Shown here: piece by piece, positions 17,896 to 27,594 of the stretch
Numbering within the stretch: position 1 is the stretch's first letter
How the letters are laid out: every line of letters begins with the position of its first letter
DNA from: an uncultured Alistipes sp.
GTDB taxonomy: Bacteria > Bacteroidota > Bacteroidia > Bacteroidales > Rikenellaceae
Length of the DNA stretch: 64,000 bases
Assembly: GCA_947629705.1 (NCBI GenBank)
Contig: CANREN010000007.1
Location: 22,929-86,928, forward strand
Direction: 5' to 3'
Position numbers and translations under genes: made by a program
Notes under the pieces: model-generated
The model's input: only the letters and a program-made list of their open reading frames with translations
What the model was told of the DNA's origin: nothing
Databases searched by the model: none

Positions 17896-18888
17896 TTAGT
17901 CTTTGTCAAGTTTGTAGATTGATACGTCCATACCGAACTTCAGATTCAGAGAGGTCAGCAACTCGTCCAATTCCGTCAACGACTTCTTACCGAAGTTGCG
18001 GAATTTGAGCAGGTCGCTGCGGTTGAGCTGCACGAGGTCGCCCACCGTATCCACGTCGGCGGCTTTCAGGCAGTTCAGGGCGCGGACGCTCAAGTCCTGA
18101 TCCGAGAGCTTGGTCTTAAGCAGCTGACGCATGTGCAGCACATCCTCGTCGAACTCTTCGGAACCGCTGTTCTCCTCCATATTGACGGTGATCTTCTCGT
18201 CGGAGAAGAGCATGAAGTGCTGGATAAGGATTTTGGCAGCCTCTTTCAACGCCTCCTTGGGATGAATCGAACCGTCGGTAGTAATTTCCAGATTCAGCTT
18301 CTCGTAGTCCGTGCGCTGCTCGACACGGTAGTCTTCCCGCGTGTACTTCACGTTCTTGATGGGCGTGAAGATCGAATCGATGGGCAATGTACCGAATTCG
18401 CAGTCGGCAGGTTTGTTCTCCTCGGCGGGCACATAGCCGCGGCCTTTGCCGATGGTCAAGACCATCTGCATTTTGGTGCCGGGGGCCAGGCGGCAGATCA
18501 CCAGATCGGGATTCAACACCTTGAAGGACGACAGATAATTCGAGATATAACCGGCAGTCAGCTCCGTTACACCCGCGACGTTAATGGAGACCCTCTCGGC
18601 ATCCTGATTGTCGACTGTGCGAATAAGACGAACCTGCTTCAGATTGAGGATAATGTGCAGCATGTCCTCGATCACGCCGGGAATGGCGGCAAACTCGTGA
18701 TCGACACCGGCGACCTTGACCGTCGTGATGGCATAGCCCTCGAGCGACGAGAGCAGCACACGACGCAAAGCGTTACCGACAGTCATTGCGAATCCGGGTT
18801 CCAACGGTCGGAATTCGAACCTTCCGAACGAGGAGGAGGATTCGAGCATAATAACCTTCTCAGGTTTCTGGAATGCTAATATTGCCAT
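17896..18888 (-). CDS. rpoA: RNA polymerase alpha subunit
   Basis: A 330-residue protein with the N-terminal dimerisation and assembly domain ([14 protein letters not shown] motif at [16 protein letters not shown]) and the C-terminal DNA- and factor-binding domain (about 255-320, [20 protein letters not shown]). Position between rpsD and rplQ is the standard alpha-operon order. Confidence 0.98.
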   Translation of the reverse strand: MAILAFQKPEKVIMLESSSSFGRFEFRPLEPGFAMTVGNALRRVLLSSLEGYAITTVKVAGVDHEFAAIPGVIEDMLHIILNLKQVRLIRTVDNQDAERVSINVAGVTELTAGYISNYLSSFKVLNPDLVICRLAPGTKMQMVLTIGKGRGYVPAEENKPADCEFGTLPIDSIFTPIKNVKYTREDYRVEQRTDYEKLNLEITTDGSIHPKEALKEAAKILIQHFMLFSDEKITVNMEENSGSEEFDEDVLHMRQLLKTKLSDQDLSVRALNCLKAADVDTVGDLVQLNRSDLLKFRNFGKKSLTELDELLTSLNLKFGMDVSIYKLDKD

Positions 18889-18912
18889 AATGCGTGAAAT
18901 GGATTTTAATGA

Positions 18913-19518
18913 CTACTTCGAGTACAACTCGACGATAAGCTGTTCCTTGATATTTTCCGGAATCTCTTCGCGTTCAGGTTTCTGAAGGAATTTGCCGCTC
19001 ATCGTAGCAGCGTCCCACTCCAGCCAGGCATAGCGGCTGCGGCCGCCGGCCAGCGATTCGGTGATCACTTCGAGGCTCTTCGACTTTTCGCGAACCGACA
19101 CCACATCGCCTGCACGCAGCGAGTACGACGGGATGTTGACCACCGAGCCGTTGACGCAGATATGACGGTGCGAAACGAGCTGACGGGCTGCGGCACGCGT
19201 CGGAGCGATGCCCAGACGATAAACCACATTGTCGAGACGGCACTCGAGCAGTTTCAGCAGGTTCTCACCCGTGATGCCGCCCATACGGGCAGCCTGCTCG
19301 TAAGTACGCGAGAACTGCTTCTCCAGCAGACCGTAGGTATATTTGGCCTTCTGTTTTTCGCTCAACTGCGTACCGTACTCCGACACCTTCTTGCGTTTGC
19401 GTGCCAGACCGTGCTGTCCGGGGGGAACGTTGCGTTTTTCAAGCACCTTATCCGCGCCGTAAATAGCTTCGCCGAATCTCCGGGCGATTTTCGATTTCGG
19501 TCCTATGTATTTTCCCAT
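18913..19518 (-). CDS. rpsD: 30S ribosomal protein S4
   Basis: A 201-residue primary 16S rRNA binder. [17 protein letters not shown], an S4 RNA-binding domain (about 95-160, [31 protein letters not shown]) and the usual length identify it. In many bacteria it represses the alpha operon by binding its leader; no such leader is obvious before rpsM here. Confidence 0.98.
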   Translation of the reverse strand: MGKYIGPKSKIARRFGEAIYGADKVLEKRNVPPGQHGLARKRKKVSEYGTQLSEKQKAKYTYGLLEKQFSRTYEQAARMGGITGENLLKLLECRLDNVVYRLGIAPTRAAARQLVSHRHICVNGSVVNIPSYSLRAGDVVSVREKSKSLEVITESLAGGRSRYAWLEWDAATMSGKFLQKPEREEIPENIKEQLIVELYSK

Positions 19519-19575
19519 TGTTTTACAGTTTTATTAAAAAGTACGTTTTTGAATCATCCTGCCGGAACGTCCGAA

Positions 19576-19965
19576 TTATACGCGGCGGCGGTTGGGAGCA
19601 CGGCAACCGTTATGCGGCAGCGGCGTAACGTCGATGATCTCCATCACCTCGATGCCGGCGCCGTGAATGGTGCGCACGGCCGACTCGCGGCCTGCACCCG
19701 GACCCTTGACATAAACTTTCACCTTGCGCAGGCCCATGTCGTAAGCGACCTTCGCGCAATCGGCAGCCGACGTCTGGGCTGCATAAGGCGTATTCTTCTT
19801 CGAACCACGGAAGCCCATCTTACCGGCCGACGACCAGCTGATGACATCGCCCACCTCGTTGGTGATGGTGATGATGACGTTGTTGAAAGTGGAGTGGACA
19901 TAGGCGTTGCCCAAGGCTCCGACCTTAACAACCTTTTTCTTGACTGTACCAGTTTTCTTTGCCAT
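19576..19965 (-). CDS. rpsK: 30S ribosomal protein S11
   Basis: A 129-residue platform protein with the [18 protein letters not shown] start and the C-terminal [18 protein letters not shown] signature. It lies 13 nt after rpsM. Confidence 0.98.
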   Translation of the reverse strand: MAKKTGTVKKKVVKVGALGNAYVHSTFNNVIITITNEVGDVISWSSAGKMGFRGSKKNTPYAAQTSAADCAKVAYDMGLRKVKVYVKGPGAGRESAVRTIHGAGIEVMEIIDVTPLPHNGCRAPNRRRV

Positions 19966-19978
19966 AATTCTCTAAAGA

Positions 19979-20359
19979 TTACTTTGTTGCCTTTTTCTTG
20001 TTTGCGACCGTCTTCTTCTTTCCCTTGCGGGTGCGGGCGTTGTTCTTGGTCGACTGACCGCGAACCGGAAGGCCCAGACGGTGACGGATGCCCCGGTAGC
20101 AACCGATGTCCATCAGTCGTTTGATGTTCAACTGGACAAGCGAACGGCACTCTCCTTCGACCTTGATGCCCATATCGGCAATCGTCGAACGGATCGCACC
20201 GACCTGTGCATCGCTCCACTCCTCCACTTTGAGGTCGTAGCTGATGCCTGCCTTGTCGAGAATCATGCGGGCTGTCGAGCGACCGATACCGTAGATATAG
20301 GTCAGACCGACCTCGCCCCGCTTGTTTTTAGGTAAATCTACACCGACTATACGTGCCAT
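19979..20359 (-). CDS. rpsM: 30S ribosomal protein S13
   Basis: A 126-residue head protein ([41 protein letters not shown]). The C-terminal lysine-rich tail is normal for contacts with the P-site tRNA. Confidence 0.98.
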   Translation of the reverse strand: MARIVGVDLPKNKRGEVGLTYIYGIGRSTARMILDKAGISYDLKVEEWSDAQVGAIRSTIADMGIKVEGECRSLVQLNIKRLMDIGCYRGIRHRLGLPVRGQSTKNNARTRKGKKKTVANKKKATK

Positions 20360-20393
20360 AAAATTTTTTCTTCTTTAATTAACCGTTGAAACA

Positions 20394-20510
20394 CTATCCC
20401 TGTCGCATTTTGAACTTGGGATTCTTCTTGCAGATCACGTAAAGTTTGCCCTTACGCTTCACAATCTTGCAATCCTCGCTTCGCTTCTTGATGGATGCTT
20501 TTACTTTCAT
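20394..20510 (-). CDS. rpmJ: 50S ribosomal protein L36
   Basis: A 38-residue protein read from ATG at 20510 to TAG at 20394: [17 protein letters not shown]..., ending KFKMRQG. Two of the four zinc ligands of the E. coli form are replaced (C11 by S, H33 by F) while C14 and C27 remain, so a structural zinc ion is unlikely. Loss of ligands is known in other Bacteroidetes L36 proteins. Confidence 0.95.
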   Translation of the reverse strand: MKVKASIKKRSEDCKIVKRKGKLYVICKKNPKFKMRQG

Positions 20511-20528
20511 GGTTTTCAAGCGTTTTCA

Positions 20529-20747
20529 TTATTTGTACCTGAAAGAGATGCGACCTTTCGTAAGATCGTAAGGGGTCATCTCCACTTTCACTTTATCCCC
20601 GGGCAGAATCTTGATGTAGTGCATCCGCATCTTGCCGGAGATGTGGGCGGTGAGCACGTGGCCGTTGTCCAATTCGACGCGGAACATCGCATTGGAGAGG
20701 GCTTCGATGATCGTCCCGTCCCGTTCGATAGCTGCTTGTTTTGCCAT
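20529..20747 (-). CDS. infA: translation initiation factor IF-1
   Basis: A 72-residue OB-fold protein that occupies the ribosomal A site during initiation ([36 protein letters not shown] shortened to its core [13 protein letters not shown]). Normal length and position between map and rpmJ. Confidence 0.98.
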   Translation of the reverse strand: MAKQAAIERDGTIIEALSNAMFRVELDNGHVLTAHISGKMRMHYIKILPGDKVKVEMTPYDLTKGRISFRYK

Positions 20748-20764
20748 AGAGTCTTCTTAACTTG

Positions 20765-21547
20765 TCAATTTGTCTGATTAATCGCCTGCTCGATGATGCT
20801 GAAATCCGTCAGCACATCGGGGCCGTTCTTGCGGATAGCCACCGCGAACTCGAAGTGAGCCGCCGGCTTGCGGTCGCGCGTGCGCACCGTCCAGCCATCG
20901 CGTTCGAAAACGACCGCTCTGTTACCCATCGCAATCATCGGTTCGATGCAGATGACCATCCCTTCCTTCAAGAGCGGGCCTCTGCCCCGTGCACCGTAGT
21001 TGGGGACGCCCGGGTCTTCGTGCATTTTCCGACCCAATCCGTGTCCTTCCAACTCGCGCACCACGCCGTAGCCGAAACTTTCGGCATACTCCTGCACGGC
21101 CGCCGAAATATCGCCTACGCGATTTCCGGCCCTGGCCTGTGCCGTACCTTTATAAAGAGCCTCTTTGGTAACCTCCAGCAGTTTCCGTGCTTCGTCGGAA
21201 ATTGCTCCCACGGCGAACGTATACGCCGAATCGCCAACAAACCCCTTCATAAACGTACATAAATCGACCGATACGATGTCGCCCTCCTTGATGACGGTCT
21301 TATCCGTAGGTATCCCGTGAACCACCTGTTCGTTGACCGAAATGCAGGTCGCAGCAGGATAGCCTTCGTATCCGATTTGAGGAGGAATCGCTCCGTTGGA
21401 ACGGATGAACTCTTCGGCGACCTTATCCAACTCTTTGGTCGTAACCCCGGGCTTGATGTGGCGGCCCACTTCAGCCAGCGTCTTCGACACGAGCAGGCAA
21501 TTCTCGCGAAGCAGCTCGATCTCCTCGTCCGTCTTCAAATAAATCAT
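20765..21547 (-). CDS. map: methionine aminopeptidase, type I
   Basis: A 260-residue cytosolic dimetal enzyme that removes the initiator methionine. The metal ligands are visible in VSVDLCTFMKGFVGD (two Asp), LEGHGLGRKMHEDP (His), CIEPM (Glu) and the late FEFAVAIR-type Glu region. It follows secY, the usual spc-operon arrangement. Confidence 0.96.
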   Translation of the reverse strand: MIYLKTDEEIELLRENCLLVSKTLAEVGRHIKPGVTTKELDKVAEEFIRSNGAIPPQIGYEGYPAATCISVNEQVVHGIPTDKTVIKEGDIVSVDLCTFMKGFVGDSAYTFAVGAISDEARKLLEVTKEALYKGTAQARAGNRVGDISAAVQEYAESFGYGVVRELEGHGLGRKMHEDPGVPNYGARGRGPLLKEGMVICIEPMIAMGNRAVVFERDGWTVRTRDRKPAAHFEFAVAIRKNGPDVLTDFSIIEQAINQTN

Positions 21548-21608
21548 AATGATTTATACGGTTCGGTTTTTTTATGAGTAAATTAATAAAAACTCTCGAC
21601 AATCGATC

Positions 21609-22979
21609 CTAATGACGACCTTGGATGCGGCCCGTTTTCATCAGGCCGTCGTAGTGGCGCATCAACAGGTAGCTTTCTATCTGTTTGAGAGTGTCGAGCA
21701 CCACGCCGACCATGATCAGCAGCGACGTACCGCCATAGAAGTAGGCGAACCCCTGCTGAATGCCCAGGAACTTCATCGCCAACGCAGGCAGAATGGCCAC
21801 GATGGCGAGAAAGAACGAGCCCGGAAGCGTAATGCGCGTCATGATGGTATCGATGTAGTTCACGGTCTGCTTGCCCGGTTTCACACCCGGGATAAAGCCG
21901 CCGTTGCGCTTCATGTCATCGGCCATCATTTGAGGGTTGATGATGATCGCCGTATAGAAATAGGTGAAGGCGATCACCAGCACTGCGAGCGTAAAGTTGT
22001 ACCAGAACCCCGTTACGTTGCTGAAGGTGGCAGCCGTACTGGAGAACAGCGCCGGGATGAACATCAGCGCCTGCGCGAAGATGATGGGCATGACGTTGGC
22101 CGCATTCATCTTGAGCGGGATATACTGACGCACGCCGCCGTACTGCTTGTTACCGACGATACGTTTCGCATACTGCACAGGCACCTTGCGGACGGCCTGC
22201 ACCAGGGCAATCGTCGCCATGAAGACGAGGAAGAGCAGCACGATTTCGAAGATCAGCATGATCATGTTGCCGGAGGCCGTCTGCAAGCGGGCGTTGACCT
22301 CGGCCAACAGCGCGTGCGGCAGACGGGCCACGATACCGATCATGATAATCAACGAAATACCGTTGCCGATTCCCTTGTCGGTGATCTTTTCGCCGAGCCA
22401 CATGATGAACATGGTGCCCGCAATCAGAATCACCGTCATCATGCAGACGGTGCCGAACGAATTGCCGTAGACGAATGCTCCGGGCGCTTGGTGATAGAGG
22501 TTGGCGATATAGGCCGGGCCCTGAAGCACGAGCACGCCGATCGTCAGGAAGCGCGTCCATTGATTCATCTTGCGGCGGCCGCTCTCACCCTCCTTCTGCA
22601 TTTTCTGGAAATACGGGATCATCATACCCATCAACTGGATGACGATCGAAGCGGTGATATACGGCATAACTCCGAGCGCAAAGATAGCAGCATTGCCAAA
22701 TGCACCGCCAGAGAAGACGTTCAACAGGCCCAGCAGGCCGTTCTCTTCCAACTGGTTGGCATACTGCGACCCCTCGCCCAGCGCGTTAGGGTCGATGCCC
22801 GGAATTACCACGAAACTGCCCAGACGATAGATCAGCAGCAGCCCGATCGTGTACAGGACACGTTTGCGCAGCTCTTCGATCTTATAGATGTTCTTGAGCG
22901 TTTCGACGATTTTTTTGTTGGTCGCCAAAAGAGCGATAACCGCTAAAAAGACGATACCGACAATCAAATACTGATTCAT
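21609..22979 (-). CDS. secY: protein translocase subunit SecY with extra N-terminal segment
   Basis: A 456-residue inner-membrane channel for the Sec pathway. The ten-helix core is clear (YRLGSFVVIPGIDP plug region, GESGRRKMNQWTR, KGIGNGISLIIM, FIPGVKPGKQT). Relative to the Bacteroides proteins I remember, it has about 20 additional residues (NQYLIVGIVFLAVIALLA) before the conserved KIVETLKNIYKIEELR. The ATG at 22979 lies 21 nt after rplO, in the expected place. A TTG at codon 18 is the only later start that would give the normal N-terminus. Confidence 0.95.
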   Translation of the reverse strand: MNQYLIVGIVFLAVIALLATNKKIVETLKNIYKIEELRKRVLYTIGLLLIYRLGSFVVIPGIDPNALGEGSQYANQLEENGLLGLLNVFSGGAFGNAAIFALGVMPYITASIVIQLMGMMIPYFQKMQKEGESGRRKMNQWTRFLTIGVLVLQGPAYIANLYHQAPGAFVYGNSFGTVCMMTVILIAGTMFIMWLGEKITDKGIGNGISLIIMIGIVARLPHALLAEVNARLQTASGNMIMLIFEIVLLFLVFMATIALVQAVRKVPVQYAKRIVGNKQYGGVRQYIPLKMNAANVMPIIFAQALMFIPALFSSTAATFSNVTGFWYNFTLAVLVIAFTYFYTAIIINPQMMADDMKRNGGFIPGVKPGKQTVNYIDTIMTRITLPGSFFLAIVAILPALAMKFLGIQQGFAYFYGGTSLLIMVGVVLDTLKQIESYLLMRHYDGLMKTGRIQGRH

Positions 22980-23000
22980 AATTTTCGGTTTCTAATAGTC

Positions 23001-23447
23001 TTACAGTTTTTCGACAGTGCCGCCGGCGGCCGTGATGGCGGCCTCGGCGCTCTTCGAGAATGCGTGAGCCTTGACGGTCAGCGCTTTGGTAACCGAACCG
23101 TTGCCCAAAATCTTCACCTTGTCGTTCGACGAGATGAAACCGGCAGCGACGAGTGTCCCGACATTGATTTCGGCGAGCTCCTTCTTGGCGGCCAGCTCCT
23201 CGAGCGTAGCAAGGTTGATCGCCTTGAATTCCACACGTTTCAGATTCGTGAAGCCGAATTTCGGCAGACGGCGCTGCAACGGCATCTGACCGCCTTCGAA
23301 GCCTAACTTGCGCGAATAGCCCGAACGCGACTGGGCACCCTTATGACCGCGGGTAGCCGTACCGCCGTGCCCCGAACCGGCACCGCGACCGATACGTTTG
23401 TCGTGGTGCGTTGCACCCTTTGCGGGTTTGAGATTATTGAGTTCCAT
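23001..23447 (-). CDS. rplO: 50S ribosomal protein L15
   Basis: A 148-residue protein with MELNNLKPAKGATHHDKRIG and the Gly-rich RGAGSGHGGTATRGHKGAQS loop that threads through 23S rRNA. Immediately upstream of secY. Confidence 0.97.
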   Translation of the reverse strand: MELNNLKPAKGATHHDKRIGRGAGSGHGGTATRGHKGAQSRSGYSRKLGFEGGQMPLQRRLPKFGFTNLKRVEFKAINLATLEELAAKKELAEINVGTLVAAGFISSNDKVKILGNGSVTKALTVKAHAFSKSAEAAITAAGGTVEKL

Positions 23448-23473
23448 TGATATACGTCTATTGAAGGTTGAAC

Positions 23474-23656
23474 TTATTTTACCTCCTCGACTTTCACGAG
23501 GTGCTTTACACGTGCGAGCATACCCTTGATAATAACCGAGTCTTCGTGCTCAACGCTCGCATTGATACGCTTCAGACCCAGTGCATCGAGGTTGCGGCAC
23601 TGACGCGCCGTAGCACCGATACGACTTTTGATCTGGGTGATTTTCAATCTTGCCAT
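23474..23656 (-). CDS. rpmD: 50S ribosomal protein L30
   Basis: A 60-residue protein (MARLKITQIKSRIGATARQ, LDALGLKRINASVEHEDS) of normal bacterial length, 13 nt after rpsE. Confidence 0.96.
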   Translation of the reverse strand: MARLKITQIKSRIGATARQCRNLDALGLKRINASVEHEDSVIIKGMLARVKHLVKVEEVK

Positions 23657-23669
23657 TTCGTTTCAGATA

Positions 23670-24188
23670 TTAACCGTTAAACACCTTGTCCATCGAGATG
23701 CCGCGCAAACGGGCGATGCTGTGTGCATCGCGCAGTTCGCAGAGTGCGCCGATGGTCGCCTTGACCAAGTTATGGGGGTTCGACGAACCCTTGCTCTTCG
23801 CCAGCACGTTCTTCACGCCCACCGACTCCAGCACGGCTCGCATGGCACCGCCGGCGATGATACCGGTACCGGGAGCAGCCGGACGGATCATCACGAGCGA
23901 ACCGCCGTAACGGAGCTCCTGCTTATGAGGGATGGTTCCGTTGATGACCGGAATTTTAATCAGGTTTTTCTTGGCATCCTCCACGCCCTTGGCGATGGCA
24001 GCCTGCACCTCGGAGGCCTTGCCCAGACCGTAACCGACGACGCCGTCCTCGTTGCCCACGACGACAATCGCCGAGAAACTGAAGGTGCGACCGCCCTTCG
24101 TTACCTTCGTAACACGCTGAATGCTGACGAGCCGATCTTTCAGCTCCAGGTCGCTCGTGCGTACTTTCTTGATATTGGTATTTGCCAT
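23670..24188 (-). CDS. rpsE: 30S ribosomal protein S5
   Basis: A 172-residue protein with the double-stranded-RNA-like domain ([20 protein letters not shown] region) and the C-terminal domain ([20 protein letters not shown]). The residues around VTKVTKGGR are where spectinomycin resistance maps in E. coli; they look wild type. Confidence 0.97.
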   Translation of the reverse strand: MANTNIKKVRTSDLELKDRLVSIQRVTKVTKGGRTFSFSAIVVVGNEDGVVGYGLGKASEVQAAIAKGVEDAKKNLIKIPVINGTIPHKQELRYGGSLVMIRPAAPGTGIIAGGAMRAVLESVGVKNVLAKSKGSSNPHNLVKATIGALCELRDAHSIARLRGISMDKVFNG

Positions 24189-24193
24189 TTCCG

Positions 24194-24556
24194 TTAGAAT
24201 TTAAGTCCGCCTTCGCGTGCTGCTTCGGCCAGCTGTTTGACTCTTCCGTGATACAGATAACCGTTGCGGTCGAACGCCACGGTCTGAATGCCTTTGGCGG
24301 CAGCGCGTTCGGCGGCTAATTTGCCGACCAAAGCGGCGATTTCGCACTTGGTCTTGCCGGCAGCTGCTTCAGCGACCTCCTTGTCGAGCGACGAAGCCGC
24401 AGCCAGCGTCGTGCCAGCCGCATCGTCGATGAACTGCACGTAGATCTGTTTGTTGCTGCGGAAGACCGTCATGCGCGGCTGCTCGGGCGTGCCGTTCACG
24501 ATTTTACGGATACGCATCTTGATGCGCTCTCTTCTTTCTATTTTGTTCAATGACAT
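24194..24556 (-). CDS. rplR: 50S ribosomal protein L18
   Basis: A 120-residue 5S rRNA-binding protein ([43 protein letters not shown]). It starts 16 nt after rplF. Confidence 0.97.
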   Translation of the reverse strand: MSLNKIERRERIKMRIRKIVNGTPEQPRMTVFRSNKQIYVQFIDDAAGTTLAAASSLDKEVAEAAAGKTKCEIAALVGKLAAERAAAKGIQTVAFDRNGYLYHGRVKQLAEAAREGGLKF

Positions 24557-24572
24557 AATTTCAGACTATTTA

Positions 24573-25160
24573 CTATTTAGCACCTGCAGATTTGCCCGCC
24601 TTGCGACGCAGTTGTTCGCCGACGAACTTGATACCCTTGCCCTTGTAGGGTTCCGGCTTGCGCAGCGAGCGGAGTTTGGCAGCCACCTGGCCGATCAGCT
24701 GTTTGTCGCACGATTTGAGCGTTACGATCGGGTTGCCCTTCTTCTCCGTAACCGCCGTGGCCGTTACTTCGGGAGGGAGCATCACGTAGATATCGTGCGA
24801 ATAGCCGAGGCTCATTTCGATGATATTGCCTTTGACTTCGGCCTTGAAGCCGACGCCGACCAGCTCCTGTTTGATTTCATAGCCCTTCGACACACCGATG
24901 ACCATGTTGTTGATCAACGCACGATAGAGACCGTGCAGCGAACGGTGGCGGGGTTGATTGGTGGGGCGCGTTACGAGAACGGCGGGGATTTCCTTGCCCG
25001 TGTGAGCTTCCGTGTGCGTACCGACCTCTACCTTTATATCCGAATCGACTTTCTGATTCAGCGTCCCGAGTGGCCCTTTCACGCTTACCACGTTGTCGGC
25101 CGATACCGTAACGGTAACGCCGGCAGGCAAGTTTACAGGTAATTTACCAATTCTTGACAT
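24573..25160 (-). CDS. rplF: 50S ribosomal protein L6
   Basis: A 195-residue protein with two L6 repeats (MSRIGKLPVNLPAGV, and the C-terminal PEPYKGKGIKFVGEQLRRKAGKS). About 15 residues longer than E. coli L6, as in other Bacteroidetes. It is separated from rpsH by an unusual 128-nt spacer. Confidence 0.97.
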   Translation of the reverse strand: MSRIGKLPVNLPAGVTVTVSADNVVSVKGPLGTLNQKVDSDIKVEVGTHTEAHTGKEIPAVLVTRPTNQPRHRSLHGLYRALINNMVIGVSKGYEIKQELVGVGFKAEVKGNIIEMSLGYSHDIYVMLPPEVTATAVTEKKGNPIVTLKSCDKQLIGQVAAKLRSLRKPEPYKGKGIKFVGEQLRRKAGKSAGAK

Positions 25161-25288
25161 TTTTATTAATTTGTTTAGTTGCTAATCTCGGTTGGTTTGC
25201 AAATTACGATTTTGAACGACTTCCGTTAGTGCTAATCTCTGTTAATCTGCAAATCTCGGTTCGTTTGCGGGAATGCCGGCGCCGCTTG
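25161..25288 (-). repeat. spacer with imperfect direct repeats between rpsH and rplF
   Basis: This 128-nt spacer is long for the cluster. It carries two imperfect copies of a motif starting GCTAATCTC (about 25179 and 25212) and continuing to GTTTGCAAAT or CTGCAAATC, followed by a third CTCGGTTCGTTTGC. No gene fits in it. Confidence 0.45.
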
Positions 25289-25687
25289 CTAATAAACGTA
25301 GCACAGCACTTCGCCGCCCACATTCTCCTTGCGAGCCTGGGCGTCGGTCATGATCCCATTCGAGGTCGAAAGGATGGCGATACCCAACCCGTTGAGTACG
25401 CGGGGCATGTCCGAAACCGAAGCGTAACGGCGCAAACCCGGACGGCTGACCCGTTTCAGGTTCTTGATGGCGTTGCACTTCGTAGCGGCATCCCACTTGA
25501 GCGCGATTTTGATGGTCGGGTGGCCCTTCTCATCGGCATCGAACTTGTAAGCGAGGATGTAGCCCTGCTCGTAGAGAATCTTCGTGATCTCCTGTTTGAT
25601 TTTGGATCCGGGAGCTTCAACCACTTTGTGGTTGGCTTTCACCGCATTTCTAATTCTGGTCAGAAAGTCCGCAATAGGATCAGTCAT
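25289..25687 (-). CDS. rpsH: 30S ribosomal protein S8
   Basis: A 132-residue central-domain 16S rRNA binder (MTDPIADFLTRIRNA, the C-terminal SNGIMTDAQARKENVGGEVL). It is the first ribosomal gene after the spc insertion. Confidence 0.97.
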   Translation of the reverse strand: MTDPIADFLTRIRNAVKANHKVVEAPGSKIKQEITKILYEQGYILAYKFDADEKGHPTIKIALKWDAATKCNAIKNLKRVSRPGLRRYASVSDMPRVLNGLGIAILSTSNGIMTDAQARKENVGGEVLCYVY

Positions 25688-25721
25688 AAGAATTTTTATT
25701 AATTAATATACAATAAATAAG

Positions 25722-25970
25722 TTAAAATTTTCCATTTTCTGCCGCGCTGCGGGAGACCCGAGTTATCGGCCTGTTTTTTTTCGCCTGTCGGACGAACAGG
25801 TATGCGCAAATGCCGCACACCACGAAATTCATTACCGCCAAAACGGCACGAGCAACGAAAGAGGTATCCATACATGCCCGAACCAAGACAACGATTCCGC
25901 ACGCCAACGAAATCAATGCGGCAATCGACAATACCCTTTTCGTACTCAACCAATCCGTTTGTCCGTTCAT
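25722..25970 (-). CDS. orphan two-helix membrane protein inside the spc operon
   Basis: An 82-residue frame encoding two predicted membrane helices (about 13-34 VLSIAALISLACGIVVLVRA and 39-60 VARAVLAVMNFVVCGICAYL) and a basic Ser/Arg tail. I do not recognise the family. It sits between rpsN and rpsH, where spc operons normally have nothing, and a consensus promoter lies about 75 nt upstream of its ATG. The hydrophobic helices and promoter favour a real gene, but no homologue is known to me. Confidence 0.55.
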   Translation of the reverse strand: MNGQTDWLSTKRVLSIAALISLACGIVVLVRACMDTSFVARAVLAVMNFVVCGICAYLFVRQAKKNRPITRVSRSAAENGKF

Positions 25971-26043
25971 AATCCGTTATCTTCGACAGCCGTGCGGGCC
26001 TCCGTTCGGCATCTTGCTTCCGGAGGGAACCGCGCAACGCGCG

Positions 26044-26075
26044 CAAATTTAGGCATTATTTTCCGATAAACCAAA
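26044..26075 (-). promoter_or_regulatory. internal promoter in the spc insertion
   Basis: On the minus strand TTTG (26075-26072) and TAAATTTG (26051-26044) are 20 nt apart. It would drive the orphan membrane gene and could re-initiate transcription of rpsH and everything downstream. Confidence 0.65.
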
Positions 26076-26290
26076 GAGAAAACCCTCTTTCGGCGGAAAA
26101 ATTCACGATACCCGTACACGGACAAGGTCAACCTGTCCTCCCGACAGCTAACGCTCTTCCGTGGTTTATCGAAAAATGCCGAACTTTTCGAAACGCCCCA
26201 CATATCGGGAAGTTACCGCTTGCAGTGGCACTTTCCCCGATATTGCGACGTATCTACAACGGGTTCGGCACCCGTATCATCATCTTGCAA

Positions 26291-26373
26291 CGTCCGGAAG
26301 CCTTTTCAGCCTTCGCGTCCTAAACGTCATCCTGCGGCGCCCGGGAGCCTTTTCAGCCTTCACGCCCTAAACG
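26291..26373. repeat. 36-bp direct repeat downstream of rpsN
   Basis: Two copies, 26291-26326 and 26338-26373, differ at four positions and are 47 bp apart. The shared core is AGCCTTTTCAGCCTTC followed by CCTAAACG. They lie in the rpsN-rpsH insertion, together with an ACGGGT/ACCCGT hairpin (about 26257-26273) and a TATCGGG/CCCGATA inverted repeat around 26205-26241. Confidence 0.7.
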
Positions 26374-26399
26374 CTGCCGGCCCCTCCGCACGCCGATCG

Positions 26400-26696
26400 C
26401 TACCAGCTGGCTTTCTTCACGCCCGGGATCAAGCCCTTCGAAGCCATCTCGCGGAACTGGATACGGCTGATACCGAACTGGCGAATATAGCCCTTCGGAC
26501 GACCCGTGATCTTGCAGCGATTGTGCTGGCGGATGGGATTGGAGTTGCGGGGCAGCTTCGACAAGGCGATCCATGCCTCCTCGTGATCCATCTCACCGCT
26601 TTTCACTTTGGCAGCGATTTCTTCGCGTTTGTGGGCATAGCGGTTGGCGAGCTTCTGACGCTTCACCTCGCGAGCCTTCATTGATTCTTTTGCCAT
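26400..26696 (-). CDS. rpsN: 30S ribosomal protein S14, zinc-independent long form
   Basis: A 98-residue protein ([40 protein letters not shown]). It lacks the CxxC pairs of the short zinc-binding form. It is the last gene before the 0.7-kb insertion. Confidence 0.97.
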   Translation of the reverse strand: MAKESMKAREVKRQKLANRYAHKREEIAAKVKSGEMDHEEAWIALSKLPRNSNPIRQHNRCKITGRPKGYIRQFGISRIQFREMASKGLIPGVKKASW

Positions 26697-26699
26697 CGT

Positions 26700-27257
26700 T
26701 TAGTTCTTTTTAGCGTTTTTGAAAGGAAGGCCGAATTCGCGGAGCAGCGCAAAAGCCTCTTCGTCGGTTTTGGCCGAGGTTACGAAAGTGATCTCCATAC
26801 CGAAAATCTTGGTGATCTTGTCGATGTCGATTTCGGGGAAGATGATCTGTTCGGTGATGCCGAGGGTATAGTTGCCCCGACCGTCGAACTTCTCGTTGAT
26901 TCCCTTGAAATCGCGGATACGCGGCAGTGCGACAGCGACTAAACGCTCCAAAAATTCGTACATCTTCGCATCGCGCAGCGTTACGCGCACGCCGATGGGC
27001 ATTCCCTTACGCAGTTTGAAGTTGGAAATATCCTTGCGCGAACGGGTCTGCACAGCTTTCTGGCCCGCGATCTGGGTCAATTCGGCTTCGGCCACGTCGA
27101 TGAGTTTCTTGTCGGCGACGGCCTGACCCATACCCTGATTGATGACGATTTTCCGGAGTTTGGGGCACTGCATGATGCTCGAGTACCCGAACTCTTTCAT
27201 AAGGGCAGGAACGATCTGCTCCTTATACTGTGTCTTGAGTGTAGGAACGTATGCCAT
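26700..27257 (-). CDS. rplE: 50S ribosomal protein L5
   Basis: A 185-residue 5S rRNA-associated protein ([36 protein letters not shown]). Its ATG overlaps the rplX stop in a TAATG arrangement, indicating translational coupling. Confidence 0.97.
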   Translation of the reverse strand: MAYVPTLKTQYKEQIVPALMKEFGYSSIMQCPKLRKIVINQGMGQAVADKKLIDVAEAELTQIAGQKAVQTRSRKDISNFKLRKGMPIGVRVTLRDAKMYEFLERLVAVALPRIRDFKGINEKFDGRGNYTLGITEQIIFPEIDIDKITKIFGMEITFVTSAKTDEEAFALLREFGLPFKNAKKN

Positions 27258-27574
27258 TATTTGATCTCCTCCCCTGATTTTTTAGCGTAACGAACTAATT
27301 TGCCTTTTTCGCCGAGTCTGCGCCCCACTTTGGTCGGTTTGCCGCTTTTGGGATCGAGGACGAGCATGTTCGAAATATGAATCGGAGCTTCCTTTTCGAC
27401 GATGCCGCCCTGCGGATTCTGCGCATTGGGTTTGGTGGCCTTCTTCACGAGGTTGACCCCTTCGACGATGGCGCGCTGCTTGGCGACCTCGACCTTCAGG
27501 ACTTTGCCCTGCTTGCCTTTGTTGTCGCCGGCAATGACCTGCACCATATCCCCTTTCTTAATATGTAATTTCAT
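27257..27574 (-). CDS. rplX: 50S ribosomal protein L24
   Basis: A 105-residue protein with a KOW motif ([20 protein letters not shown]). MKLHIKKGD at 27574 is chosen as the start because an upstream in-frame ATG at 27595 would overlap the rplN stop and add seven unconserved residues. Confidence 0.95.
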   Translation of the reverse strand: MKLHIKKGDMVQVIAGDNKGKQGKVLKVEVAKQRAIVEGVNLVKKATKPNAQNPQGGIVEKEAPIHISNMLVLDPKSGKPTKVGRRLGEKGKLVRYAKKSGEEIK

Positions 27575-27594
27575 AGACGGTTGTTGTTTTAACA

